Shown here piece by piece: positions 18,901-29,464 of a DNA stretch of 64,000 nucleotides. The translations under genes were made by a program, and so were the position numbers. The first letter of the stretch is position 1. Every line of letters begins with the position of its first letter. Where the stretch lies: assembly GCF_029784135.1 (NCBI RefSeq), contig NC_073744.1, positions 73,159,794-73,223,793 on the forward strand. The letters are read 5' to 3'. A model generated the notes under the pieces. The model saw nothing but the letters and a program-made list of their open reading frames with translations, was not told the DNA's origin and did no database searches. This DNA is from Toxorhynchites rutilus septentrionalis (Eukaryota; Arthropoda; Insecta; Diptera; Culicidae).

Positions 18901-20235
18901 ATGATGACTGATGTGAAGATACAGCACAGTTGTGAGACGGAGAACTGCCAGAATGCGGCCACTCTACAATGTCCCGTATGTCTAAAGATGGGTATACAAG
19001 GATCGTATTTTTGCAGCCAGGATTGTTTCAAAGGATCCTGGAAAACACACAAAATTATTCATGCTTTAGCAAGTGAGATTTCGGTTCTGTAACATTTCGA
19101 TCGCCGGTCTCAACCGAACAATCGATTTACAAGACTATTTTCCTTTCAGAGGGTAAGGATAGCGAGAATGGTTATAACCCGTGGCCTTACTATACATTTA
19201 CCGGTAAACTGCGGCCGTTTCTGAAATCTGAGAAAAGACCAGTTCCAGTGGCGATTGCTCGTCCAGATTATGCGGACCACAAAGAGGGACACTCTAAATG
19301 TGAAGAAGCGCTAAGGGGCAATACAACTATAAAAATTTTGGATGACGAAGAGAAGGAAGGCATGCGTGTCGCTTGTCGCCTTGGCCGTGAGGTTCTTGAC
19401 GAAGCGGCTCGCGTTTGTGACGTTGGAGTGACGACCGATGAAATCGATCGAATTGTACATGAGGCTTGCATCGAGCGGGAATGTTATCCAAGCCCATTGA
19501 ACTATTATAATTTTCCAAAATCTTGTTGTACTTCGGTAAACGAAGTAATTTGTCATGGAATACCGGATATGAGGCCGCTGGAGGATGGAGACATTTGTAA
19601 CGTTGACGTGACGGTGTATCACCGTGGATTTCATGGCGACTTGAATGAGACATTTTTCGTGGGGAATGTCAAAGAGCAACACAAAAAGTTAGTGCAAGTT
19701 ACTTACGAAGCACTGATGAAGGCGATCGAGATTGTTAAGTATGTTTCGCGATGGGAGTACTATAAAAATAATAAATTCTTACACACGATTTGCAGACCCG
19801 GGCAACGTTACCGCGAGATCGGGAATGTTATTCAAAAACATGTCCACGCTCATGGTTACAGCGTAGTGAAGAGTTATTGCGGCCATGGTATCCATAGATT
19901 ATTTCACACTGCTCCGAATGTGCCACACTATGCCAGTGAGTATACAAAGGAATATTACCGAATTGAGTGTTGGTCAATGGCATCCTTTCAATTACTCCGT
20001 AGAAAATAATGCTGTTGGAGTGATGAAAGCCGGCCACTGTTTCACTATAGAACCAATGATTTCGGAAGGAACTTGGCGTGATGTGTCCTGGCCCGACGAT
20101 TGGACTGCCGTTACAGCCGACGGTTTATACTCGGCTCAATTCGAACAAACGCTGTTGGTAACCGAAACTGGATGTGACATATTAACCCAACGAAAAAGCG
20201 CCAACGGAAACCCCCATTTTATGGACAAGCTCTAG
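18901..20235 (+). CDS. METAP1: Methionine aminopeptidase 1 (four coding exons)
   Basis: A cytosolic metalloprotease that removes the initiator methionine from nascent proteins at the ribosome. Exons by splice signals: 18,901-19,072, 19,150-19,738, 19,796-19,935, 20,003-20,235. All have GT/AG borders and join in frame to 377 residues, close to the ~385 usual for animal METAP1. The N-terminal MYND-like zinc region ([14 protein letters not shown] … CSQDC … H … H) in exon 1 fits the eukaryotic type 1 enzyme. The catalytic domain shows [30 protein letters not shown], metal ligands in NVDVT and [30 protein letters not shown] and QFEQTLLVT. All five expected metal ligands are visible. No frameshift was seen. 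An AATAAA lies at about 20,335. It faces the ZNF593-like gene tail to tail, 229 bp apart. Confidence 0.95.
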
Positions 20236-20464
20236 AAAAATGCACTTGAAGTGTGTTTTAATGTCAGGCCCCTTCCTCGGCGTTCTCGATGCTCTAGCTT
20301 ATTTTTTCTTATTTTCTTTCAGTCGCGTTGTAAAAAATAAACGTTGAACTTTTTTTTCGAAAATTTTGTTTTTATTTTCAAAATATTCCCCGAATCTTAC
20401 TTCTAAAATGCAAGCTTTGTAATAAACAACTAAGAATGTAAATCATTAACAAAACAAGATATGT
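20236..20464. terminator. Shared 3' region of two convergent genes
   Basis: The segment contains AATAAA at ~20,335 for the plus-strand METAP1. On the minus strand, candidate AATAAA-like signals lie near 20,370 (tttttatttt) for the opposing gene. Transcripts could overlap at their 3' ends; this is an inference. Confidence 0.5.
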
Positions 20465-20971
20465 TTATGTTGCGGGAGTTTTCAAATCCTCTAATATTTT
20501 ACCAAACTGTCCATCATATTTTGGAACTTTTGATAAGTTTTGTTTCGCGGGCTTTTCCTCTTCAATTACCACGTCAACCTTCATCCGCTTGCCATCAGCA
20601 TACTCCTTTTTGGAAGGTTGTGTTTCCATTTTCCGTTTTTGCGGTTCGACAAAGCTTCCCTGTCCAGCAGCACGAAGCGAATCTTCAACGGTGTAGGGTT
20701 CCACTTCCAGAGCCTTCAATCGACGCTTGTGTACCTTCGTCCGGAAGTGATCTTGAAGTGCCCGATCGTTGATGTAGTAGGTTGCACAATGAACACAGTA
20801 AAACTGAGCAAAACCTGGTTTCTCCAGATCAACTTCTTGATTCAGCAAACTATCCGATGAGTTCTTGAGGTCTGAGTCGATTTCATCAAGATCCTTTTTG
20901 CGGCTTCGAAGTCTCCATCGCCGACGAAGATGGGTGTCACCGCTGTGCATTTTTTTACGTGCATACGGCAT
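20465..20971 (-). CDS. ZNF593/Bud20-type C2H2 zinc-finger protein
   Basis: 168 residues in one exon. The N-terminus is basic (MPYARKKMHSGDTHLRRRWR, then RSRKKDLDEID), followed by an acidic linker. One C2H2 finger of the U1-like/Bud20 type has YCVHCATYYI … LQDHFRTKVHKRRLK (C-x2-C, then H-x5-H). The signature VEPYTVEDSLRAAGQGS follows, with a lysine-rich tail. In yeast and animals this family is a nuclear shuttling factor for pre-60S ribosome export; that role is by homology. The start at 20,971 gives the conserved N-terminus and no upstream exon is needed. It converges with METAP1. Confidence 0.88.
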   Translation of the reverse strand: MPYARKKMHSGDTHLRRRWRLRSRKKDLDEIDSDLKNSSDSLLNQEVDLEKPGFAQFYCVHCATYYINDRALQDHFRTKVHKRRLKALEVEPYTVEDSLRAAGQGSFVEPQKRKMETQPSKKEYADGKRMKVDVVIEEEKPAKQNLSKVPKYDGQFGKILEDLKTPAT

Positions 20972-21274
20972 TCTGTACCTTTTTTATTTTGTTTCACTAA
21001 TAATAATCTTGAATAGAGAATTTTTTTTTATTATACTCGTATTGAAAAACTAACTAGCCGAAGCACATGTGTTTATTTATTTTGACTTTTATACTTCCGA
21101 ACAGCCCTATAGCTGAAGTCAATGAAATACTATTCAAATTCAAATCAGGACTCTGAACCAGGGGTACGACTAAAACCTCAAGTCCCTCATATTGCCAGTG
21201 TACCCAATATTGCTGCGGTTCACTGACATTTTGGTTCAATCAATTACTGTTATTCACAACTCGGTCCGGTTATA
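20972..21274. other. Upstream region of the ZNF593-like gene, no feature
   Basis: A/T-rich, with no open frame worth noting. It would hold the minus-strand promoter, but no TATA or initiator motif is convincing. Confidence 0.4.
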
Positions 21275-21425
21275 GTGCGATTCACATACAACATACACGT
21301 CACGTTCACGTCCCGTCACGTCACGATACGTCAATGATTCTACAATGCAATTCTCATGAAAACATTCACATACACCAGCAACGTAACGACCCGTCAGCAT
21401 ACCTTCAACGAAAACGACCGGCAGG

Positions 21426-22324
21426 CCCAGCAAACATTAAATCGTATAATTTTGCACGTGCCAAGTCTTACAAGAAATCCGAATAATCATAATCGCATAT
21501 AATATCAATCAAAGTATGTATCGTGTATATTTGAAATCGCATAAAATGTAAAAACTCGATTTTATATACCATTATCAAATTAAGTCGCATATCGGTATAA
21601 TAAACATCAATTTTATGATGTACATTGTCGTAAAATATATTTAATCCGCATCATATGCGTATATTACGCTGATGCAGTTTGTGTGTCGTATAAGCGTATA
21701 ATTTAAATCGATTCAGTACTGTAGAAAATCGTGTTGCATGCTGAAGAAAATCATGAAACAGTAAATCATATTAGATCCTAATAAAGGACATATTACATCA
21801 TATTGAAATGTCAATGAAATGCTGATGCACTCGAAAGTTTTAACCGCTGTTGAATTAAATTGCAGATAGCCGCGCGAGATAGCTGGTGGATGATAATCCA
21901 GACGACCGGAGTTCGAACCCATATCGGAGCAGTTTTCACCAAACATCAATCTGTGTCATTTTAAACATTCATATTCCGCTCCCAACACAAGTCAATCAAA
22001 CAATTATTATTTCTACAAACATAAATACTCATATATAAAAATGGCGATTCGTGAGGCTGTAATAAACATTTCACGAAAATATTTTGTGCCATTTGTTTTT
22101 TTTTTCGATGTCTGTAATAAATCGTATATGAGTATGGTAAAAGTCGCTATTACAGCCGGTCAAAGTTGCATATTCATCCAAACAAATTCGGTAAGCATTT
22201 GCCATGTATGTATATGGCCTCCACTTTTGCATGCATATGCCAGTTAGGCACATTATATGCCAACCAAATTTTAGGGCATATGATGTTATATATACGCTTG
22301 TTATGCGATTTAATGTTTGCTGGG
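21426..22324. mobile_element. MITE B (899 bp) nested in MITE A
   Basis: Perfect 19-bp terminal inverted repeats, CCCAGCAAACATTAAATCG, at both ends, extending imperfectly with 'YATAA'. The interior is full of 'cgcatat/atatgcg' style words. There is no coding capacity; frames of ~65-78 codons inside have no motif. No convincing target duplication was found, so the superfamily is open. Confidence 0.85.
21866..21945 (+). other. tRNA-like module inside MITE B
   Basis: 'agccgcgcgagatagctggtgg' (split: 21,868-21,889) followed 34 bases later by 'ggagttcgaaccc' (21,907-21,919) resembles an A-box/B-box pair of a Pol III promoter. No cloverleaf with a paired acceptor stem could be folded by eye, so it is not called a tRNA gene. 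Confidence 0.35.
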
Positions 22325-22416
22325 GGTTTGTAGGAAAGAATAATTGACGGAGACGGACGGCTCGATTGGTTTTTGTCCGAGCTTTGTGTCTCGGCTTTTG
22401 TTTTGATTTGGTTGTA

Positions 22417-22652
22417 CAGTAATTTACATCTACATCGACATTAAGCTAATTGAACAGATCTGTGATGCAACACGTTTAATTAGACATTTTTACCTCTAGT
22501 TGGACATTTTTGTGAACATTGAGTTTGGGGCCCAAATTATGACCCTACATTGAAAGTCGCCACCAGTCGCAAATGTCCAATTACTGGTCAAAACCGACTC
22601 AAATGCGACACTGAGTGGTGCCTCAGCATATCGCTTTATAAGTAACTTACTG
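22417..22652. mobile_element. MITE C (236 bp), Tc1/mariner-type
   Basis: The ends CAGTAATTTAC and (reverse complement) CAGTAAGTTAC are flanked by TA on both sides (22,415-22,416 and 22,653-22,654). CAGT ends with a TA duplication fit the Tc1/mariner group. It is noncoding and nested in the same MITE A copy, next to MITE B. Confidence 0.75.
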
Positions 22653-23012
22653 TACTTTTTATGCCAACATATCTCTTAGCTCCAAATTTCGGAGTGAAAA
22701 TCATTCGCGACTAGTTGAAAGAATTATTCTATTTATTATTATTGTTGCATAAGGGTCGGACTACGGGGTTTAAGCATTTAAATAATTGAATTTTTCAAAA
22801 TTTAGAACTGATTCTAGGCATGCTGATTTGAAAGAGGGCATTGCAATTTAAAATTGTTGTAGGTGGCGACACCATGAATAAAATTAAATAAATCATTCGT
22901 TTGGCATTTGACGTGACGGTGCTGATGGAAGCATTGACTGCATGTGTGAATTGGTGGAGACATTGACGGAACGTAGACGTTCTTCTCCGTAACGTGCTAT
23001 GTGAATCGCACA

Positions 23013-23485
23013 TATATAGTCGAATAGTGTCTAACTTTAAACTCCATGTTAAATGTAAACACTTCCATGTGAAACCGAAATATGAAAATCGCTCATGCAG
23101 TTAGAATAAAGCAGCGCATTTTTCGATTTCGATCCTCGTAAATGATATGTTGATAAACAAATGACGCCATATTTATTTTGATTTTGGGTAGCCTATATTC
23201 AATTGATGTCTAACCCCTGCTCTGAACAGCCGGGTGACGTCTTTAGAGAACCCCCATTGAACTGAACTGAGGAGCCAACATATCGGGTCTCCCACTGACA
23301 TTTTCCCTTTGTTTTCTTATGAATTGGGTATCCCACTGACAGTTCTGCTTGAGATTTTGCTAACGATCCTAGCATCAATCATAGCACCCGACTGACTCTG
23401 AAATAAAAGGCATATGAAAACACTCTAAATTTTTTGCATTTATTCACTGGATTATTTTTCTTTAAAATAGAACATTGACGAATTT
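23013..23485. other. Spacer without supported features
   Basis: A/T-rich sequence with no open frame or inverted end that I can support. Confidence 0.4.
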
Positions 23486-23720
23486 ACGTTGGATTTACAA
23501 CCAGATGGCGCAGCGAGTTAAATGAGGATGTTTTGTTTTTTTGGTATGAAATTCGTTTAAATTTTCTAGAAAAATCAGAATTTATCTTCAAATTTCCTGG
23601 TTTCATTTATTCTTTCCACGCTGAAAAGGTTAGAAAACCATCATTTTACAATGTGCTATGTATATTATGAGGAATGGCTTGTTATAAGTATTATAACTTT
23701 AATTTTTTTCAACTAAGTGA

Positions 23721-23940
23721 ACGATGAATAGGACGTTTTGTGCTAAAAATACTGCAAATCCTTCTCGTATCGACCCCTACACAATCAATAATATCAGAAA
23801 ATTTGATATGATATCGATTTCACCGCAATTACGATGAATAGGACGTTTTGCGCTAAAAATACTGCAAATCCTTCTCGTATCGGCCCCTACATAATCAATA
23901 ATATCAGAAAATTTTATATGATATCGATTTCACCGCAATT
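23721..23940. repeat. 110-bp tandem duplication
   Basis: Unit 1 (23,721-23,830) and unit 2 (23,831-23,940) both begin 'acgatgaataggacgtttt' and end 'atttcaccgcaatt', with few substitutions. A third, single copy is at about 26,112-26,220. Confidence 0.9.
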
Positions 23941-24834
23941 ATCCATAGTATCAATAACCGTTATGCATTATCAAACTTAAAATTTTCGAAGATTATCTAT
24001 GACTTTGGTCAAATCGCGTGTTGAAACCATCGTAAATATACAAAACTCCAACTTTCTTACCATATACTGACGACATTCAATTGCTGAAATGAATCTAAAT
24101 TGAAATAAAATGAATAATCACCACCGAATCTTGCTTTTCAGTGCGTAAAATAAACAAACATCCTCACTTTTGTTCTGAGCTCTAATGTAGATGTCGCATG
24201 AGCTGATTCAGCTTTGCGTAAATTCGTCAATTTTAGGTTACCTTATCATCATTTTCTTAGTTCAAAAACAGAATCCAGATGTCTCACCGATCGTTTACGT
24301 TTTGCGTAAACGCCAATTGGCGATCTAACGTACAAATCTACACCTAGGCGGCGCTGCGGTGAAAGTGATGATGGTTTTAAATTTTGTCATGTGAGCTTAT
24401 GGAAGGTTTGTAATTCTTTCCATAAATTACAATGTTATAGTCATAAAAGATTATTTGATTGCGATGAGTTTGTAAGAAATTTAATTCTGCGCAATTTTAT
24501 ATATAATATGTTATTTATATACCTCTTTCAGTAGTGAAAACTATAAAAATGTTGACAATGGTTGAATTAAAGAAGGAAATTCGAGAGCACAATCAAACAC
24601 AAGTAGAAAAATGCACGATTCCTGCATATGAGAACTACTTTGGAAAGCCCGGAAGTAAAATATACGTGATTTGTTTTTGAGTTTTAGGTTGCATTAGTAT
24701 CGGATAGAGCCGAAGAACAAACTACTGCTTTGGTTGAGAACACAGTTACTAATGAAAATTTTATTTCTAGGTTTAAAGTCAGCGCCTGCTGCGCATGGAT
24801 ATTCAAATTCAAATTCTGTACGCTAATATTATCT

Positions 24835-25976
24835 TACGCTAATACTCCTCCTCGTGCTAATCTTGAATTACTCCCATTTGGCTTCGTAAATCCTCCAAAC
24901 GGACTCGTTGCAGTGGCTTCGTCAACATGTCCGCTAACATCGATTCCGAAGGGCAGTACTGCAGGTTGATTAGCTGTTGCTTATCTGGACGAAGCCATCA
25001 ATCGCTTCGTCCAGATAAGCTCTTTGCATCCCTCTGCAAGTGCAACCAGTTCGGCTTCAGTTGTGCTGAGGGCCACACACGACTGCTTTCTGGAACCCCA
25101 CTGGATCAGGCCTCCTCCGAACATGATCAAATGCTCAGATTTAGACTTCCGGTCCCGCTGGTCTCCTGCCCAATCCGCGTCAGCGTATAGCGACAAGCCA
25201 TCGCTGTTGCATCCCAGTGCCAGCTTGAGGTGACTGCTTGTTGCTAGATATCGCAGCACTCGCTTAGCTTCATTCCAGTCTTGTTGGTTGGGGCAACTGG
25301 ATTTCTGCGCCAGGATCGTCGTACTTACTGCAATATCCGGACGAGTGTGCAGTGCCACGTAAAGCAATCCTCCAATAAGGCTAATGAATTGGTGGTAATT
25401 CGGTAGCTGGTCATGCTCCTCCTCCTTCAGCTGCAAATAGCCTGGATCGATGGGAACCTTCGACGGTTTGGCATTTTCCAAGCTGAACTTCTTGACTAGC
25501 TTCTTGATGTAAGTCTGTTGGTTCAATTTGAAGCCATTCTGTCCACGTTCTACCTCCATACCCAAGAAATGATGAAGATCTCCCAGGTTGGTAACGGCGA
25601 ACTGTTGCTCTAGATATCCCAAGATGGAGCGGAACTCTTCCTCTGACTGCGCGACGAAGACCATATCATCCACGTAGATTAGGATGTACGTGAATGCTCC
25701 TCCTTTCTTCCGGATGTATAGGCATGGGTCTGCCTTCGACTGGATAAACCCTATGGCCTTGAAGATAGAATCCACCTTCTTGTTCCATACTCGCGCTGAC
25801 TGTTTGAGTCCGTATAGGCTCCTCCTCAAGCGGCATACGGTACCCTCATTTCCGGTATGGAAACCATCGGGTTGGCGCATATAGATGACTTCATCCAGCT
25901 CTCCGTTAAGATACGCCGTCTTGACATCTACGTGCTTCACACTCAGATTCTGCACGCTAATATTATCTTACGCTAA
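24835..25976 (-). mobile_element. Copia relic with most of 5' part deleted
   Basis: A minus-strand fragment: RT/RNase H coding, then a polypurine-like 'gaggaggag' and the start of a presumed LTR (attagcgtaagataatatt) at ~24,834 downward. The same ~25-bp LTR start also sits at the other edge (25,952-25,976), fused directly to the RT through the near-identical words gcagaatctg and acagaatttg. This suggests a deletion from inside the 5' LTR to the RT. The far end of the 3' LTR could not be located. Confidence 0.7.
24850..25955 (-). pseudogene. Copia RT-RNase H fragment with snap-back junction
   Basis: The frame 24,981-25,955 has VDVKTAYLNGELDE, LRRSLYGLKQSARVWN, LIYVDDMVFVAQ (catalytic DD), HTRPDIA and DADWAGDQRDRKS, then TEAELVALAEGCKELIWTKR. 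There the sequence folds back: a 17-bp inverted repeat (24,979-24,995/25,004-25,020). It then jumps to the C-terminal RNase H words NLQYCPSESMLADMLTKPLQ … GVIQD before a stop near 24,850. The RNase H centre is missing, so the copy is dead. It belongs to a different copia family from the 9-18 kb element. Confidence 0.85.
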
Positions 25977-26236
25977 TAATTAGCATCATTTTCTTAGTTT
26001 AGAAACAAAATCCAGATGTCACACCGATCGTTTACGTTTTGCGTTAGTTCGCCAATTACGAGGAATGGCTTGTTATAAGTAATGTAACTTTATTTTTTCC
26101 CAAATAAGTAAACGATGAATAGGGTGTTTTGCGCTAAAAATACTGCAAATCCTTCTCGTATTGGCCCCTACATAATCAATGATATCAGCCAATTTGATAT
26201 GATATCGATTTCATCGCAATTATCCATAGTATCAAT

Positions 26237-26492
26237 CAAGGCGCGTAGAAGTATATCCTAAGATGGGCCAACTTGCTAGAACCACTCTTCAGCCATCTTA
26301 GAAGTCTACTGTATTTTGTTTGTAAACAAAACACAATACGCTTGTGCCCAAGCTCGTTCGTGATCAGTCTGTCTCTTTCACGCTTCAAGGAAATAATTCC
26401 CCTTCTGCTTTCTTCCGTACTGTTTTCATATACCGCTCCCCTAACCAACTTTATGACGAAACGACCCCACCTAGTACCATAAACCCGTCTTG
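26237..26492 (-). mobile_element. hAT-type MITE, copy 3 (256 bp)
   Basis: Inverted relative to copies 1 and 2: it starts CAAGGCGCG and ends CCCGTCTTG. The exact 8-bp duplication GTATCAAT is at 26,229-26,236 and 26,493-26,500. The paralogous site at 23,945-23,960 (catagtatcaataaccg) lacks the insertion and is the empty site. The central palindrome (26,310-26,335) has one arm mismatch. Confidence 0.93.
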
Positions 26493-27132
26493 GTATCAAT
26501 AACCGGTATGCATTATCAAACTTAAAATTTTCGAAGATTATCTATGACTTTGGTAAAATCGCGTGTTGAAACCATCGTAATTATACGAAACTCCAACTTT
26601 CTTACCATATACTGATGACATTCAATGGCTGAAATGAATTTAAATTGAAATAAAATGAATAATCACTACCGAATCTTGCTTTTCAGTGCGTAAAATAAAC
26701 AAACACCCTCACTTTTGTGGGTCTGAGCTCTAATGTAGATGTCGCATGAGCTGATTCAGCTTTGCGTAAATTTGTCAATAGCGATGAAATCGATATTACA
26801 TTAAGTTGGTTGATATCATTGGTTATGTAGAGAATTCCGTTCAACCGGTACGAGAAAAATCTGCCGTATTTGAACCGCAACACATGCTACAAATCGTTTA
26901 CCTAATAAAAAAAATAAATTACAACACATATGCCCTTATACACTTTTAGCCATCCTTTATAATATTCTGGCCATAATATTGTTACATGATTTTCTAATGA
27001 TTGAATACTTGAATGAATACCTGAAACCAGAAAATTTGAAGAAAAATTAAGATTTTTCTAAAAAATTCAAACAAATTTTAAACAAAAAAAAATCATTTTA
27101 CTCGCTGCGCCATCTAGTTGTAAATATAACGT

Positions 27133-27520
27133 CAACCCGTCAGTCTGCCCAACTTGGAAAATCTTTGTTTACGGCTGGTAACCCTTACTATCGCTAGTGA
27201 CAATTCGTGATGTGCTCTCCCTTTCTCTCTCGTACATCAAAACTTTCATCCTTCGGTGCAAAATTGTGTGTCTTTGGTTCGCCTAGTTCAAGTTGGAGTT
27301 TTGTGCGCTGAGTAGTAAAGTGTTCCGTTAATATTGGTCCAGCGCATCAATTTGCCCTCATCCGCTTCAATTTCTCCCAGGCAAGTACATAGAATAGTTC
27401 GAGCTGAATTGCAGGTCGAGATAACTTCAGGTAAACTGGAACCCCGAAAGTGGATTGTTCTGTTTGCCCTTGAGGTGTGGAAATTCCAATCGTCTCGATT
27501 CATGGGTGTATAGAAAATCA
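27133..27520 (+). promoter_or_regulatory. Possible promoter and noncoding first exon for Vha100-1
   Basis: A locally less A/T-rich stretch with CT-rich words and donor-like sequences (e.g. cttcag|gtaaac at about 27,430), on the plus strand, well upstream of the acceptor at 36,783-36,784 that opens the first coding exon of the V-ATPase gene. It is only a candidate; transcript data are not available. Confidence 0.2.
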
Positions 27521-28774
27521 ATAATGGGGAAGATGGGGTTTTTGTGAAATTTGTGCAATTGGTTGCTACTAATTGAAACTCAATGAAGATGTAATCGACC
27601 AGTATTCATTCTTATGTAGTGATAGCTCTTAATTATGGTATGTTTTACGAATGACTAATTATGAAGGGGCGTAGCGCCCCCTGGGATCATGGTTATCATT
27701 TTCCACTGTCTATTTGAGCAGTGTTTCCAGTTGATGCTGATCTTGTGTTATGTGGAATAATCTATATTACTCCAGATACGGAACATTCTGGTAGTGAACA
27801 CATATCAGAATATGGTTTTGGGCCCATTTATTGGTCGAGACTTTTTTTCCTTTTAGTTCTGTAGAGTGTATTTCATGTAACCGGGAAGTTGAGTGCGAAG
27901 TCTAGAGAAAGTAAATCAGGCAGCACTTCTTCATTCATCGACTCATTGCCATATCATAAGTGGCATAGTTTGTTTGCTGTGATTGATAATCAGCGAAGAC
28001 TATTGATTCGGACTCGTTCTGTCATAAAAAAAAACTGCTGAAACAATACATGCACGCTTCATATAAATTGCGAAGCACCTTCGAAAGGAGGTAGCCCAAC
28101 TTCAGCTAAAAAGATTTGGTATGCGTCAATAAAACACACTATTCACGAATAATTTCGTAAATATATTTTAAAATTTACACTGGATAAGGTATTGGAAAAT
28201 TGGTTGATTTTTTAAAAATTTTCATAGTGTTCATCTATGTTGTGTAATAGATGAATACAACTGACCACTTTTCGTTAAGCTATGCTGTGCACGTTATCAC
28301 ATAGCTTATTTCGGGAGCTTATGCGGATTTGTGAACATTGATAAATTCAACTCTCATATCTGCCGTAACCCCGATAAATGGTAGGAAGAATTTAACTTAT
28401 ATCGCAGAAGTTGGTACGGAAATGTTTAATAAGTTGCATGACATACATTTGTTTCTTTCTACGATGAGACTTGGCAACAGTACGGTTGACTAGGATGACA
28501 AATCCATCAAATCCAATTCAAATTACCCTTGGCGGCATTGAGCTTTGTACTCCGCTTTTGGGAAGAGATAATGCCAATGAATTTTTAGGTGAATTGAACA
28601 CATTTTGAGAATAAATGTTATGAATGAGAATTTATTTTTCTGTATCAAATATCCTATGTAGTTGATACTTACATTATTTGTGAGTGGTGAAAAAATCTTG
28701 CACGAAAATTGTATCCGAGGAAGATTTTATATTATAATTAACTGACCCAATGAACATCGTCCCGCCCAAGATTA
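27521..28774. other. Noncoding A/T-rich stretch
   Basis: No open frame with a domain, and no clear repeat ends. It could be first-intron sequence of the downstream V-ATPase gene if the promoter candidate is right. Confidence 0.35.
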
Positions 28775-29355
28775 TTTTGACATAGGACTATGTCTTTGAT
28801 TTCTCTATATGGTAGTCACTCTACGAAAAATATAACGATTGACGTAACCAATGAAATCAGTTCACTACACCAGCTACACGAACTTCCCAGGAGACCACTC
28901 ATGGACATAGAATACTCAATATACATAACCTGGCCATGAAGTTATTACAACCCTCTACAAACAATGTTCCGGACAACGTGACAACGAAGGAGAAATAAAA
29001 ATGCTTTTTTTATTTCTGTAGTCATAGATTTATTGGACTTAGGCTTATATTTATGTAGATCTTAACTATTAGGACTTCTGTTTGAAAATGATAAATGATG
29101 ACTCCTCGTCTTCTTCTGCATAATTGAATAAACAGAAGAAAAGGGTAGTAATAGCTTTAATGGTATTTCTCTGTACATTTTTTAACAGCTATTACGTTAT
29201 CTAACCCGTTTAAAGGATGTAAGTTTATACAGAAAATGGTTTTTCTCAGGGCTTTCATTCGATGTATCAAAAGCGAAAAAATTACAGGTTTTGAACAATG
29301 AAAAAACTCAATTCAAATGCAATTACTACACACAATCACAGTCCTATGTCAAAAA
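28775..29355. mobile_element. MITE with TTTTGACATAGGACT ends
   Basis: Left TTTTGACATAGGACTATG and right reverse complement TTTTGACATAGGACTGTG form an 18-bp inverted pair about 580 bp apart. There is no coding content. Confidence 0.7.
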
Positions 29356-29464
29356 CCCGTCCGTGCCTCTAGGCTCAAACCCATCAACTTTTTTTGATAT
29401 GAATACTTTTCTTACCAAGCGTACGTGAGTCAGATCGCAGAACTCTTCATTTTAGAATATTTTT

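Larger units (their letters stand above)
21275..23012. mobile_element. MITE A, copy 2, interrupted by two other MITEs
   Basis: The left end GTGCGATTCACATACAACA (21,275) and right end …GTGAATCGCAC (23,012) are the same inverted ends as copy 1, in the opposite orientation. The outer parts (21,275-21,422 and ~22,670-23,012) align with copy 1. The block between is foreign: MITE B (21,426-22,324) and MITE C (22,417-22,652). The flanks are TATA-like on both sides. Copy 1 reads straight through the interrupted point ('ggagctaaaattctaccggtcg'), giving an in-window empty site. Confidence 0.85.
23486..27132. mobile_element. Composite element with ~125-bp inverted ends
   Basis: The left end (23,486-23,610; acgttggatttacaacc, agatggcgcagcgagt) reverse-complements to the right end (27,008-27,132) with roughly 80% identity by eye, including the shared 'gatggcgcagcgagt'. 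Inside are direct repeats of a ~560-bp block (about 23,668-24,235 and 26,058-26,780), a 110-bp tandem duplication, a copia relic and a hAT-MITE. The long imperfect ends suggest a foldback-like or large DNA element, but no transposase is recognisable. Confidence 0.6.

Noticed and set aside
21866..21945. tRNA gene
   Set aside because: Only box-like motifs; no acceptor stem or full cloverleaf could be paired by eye.
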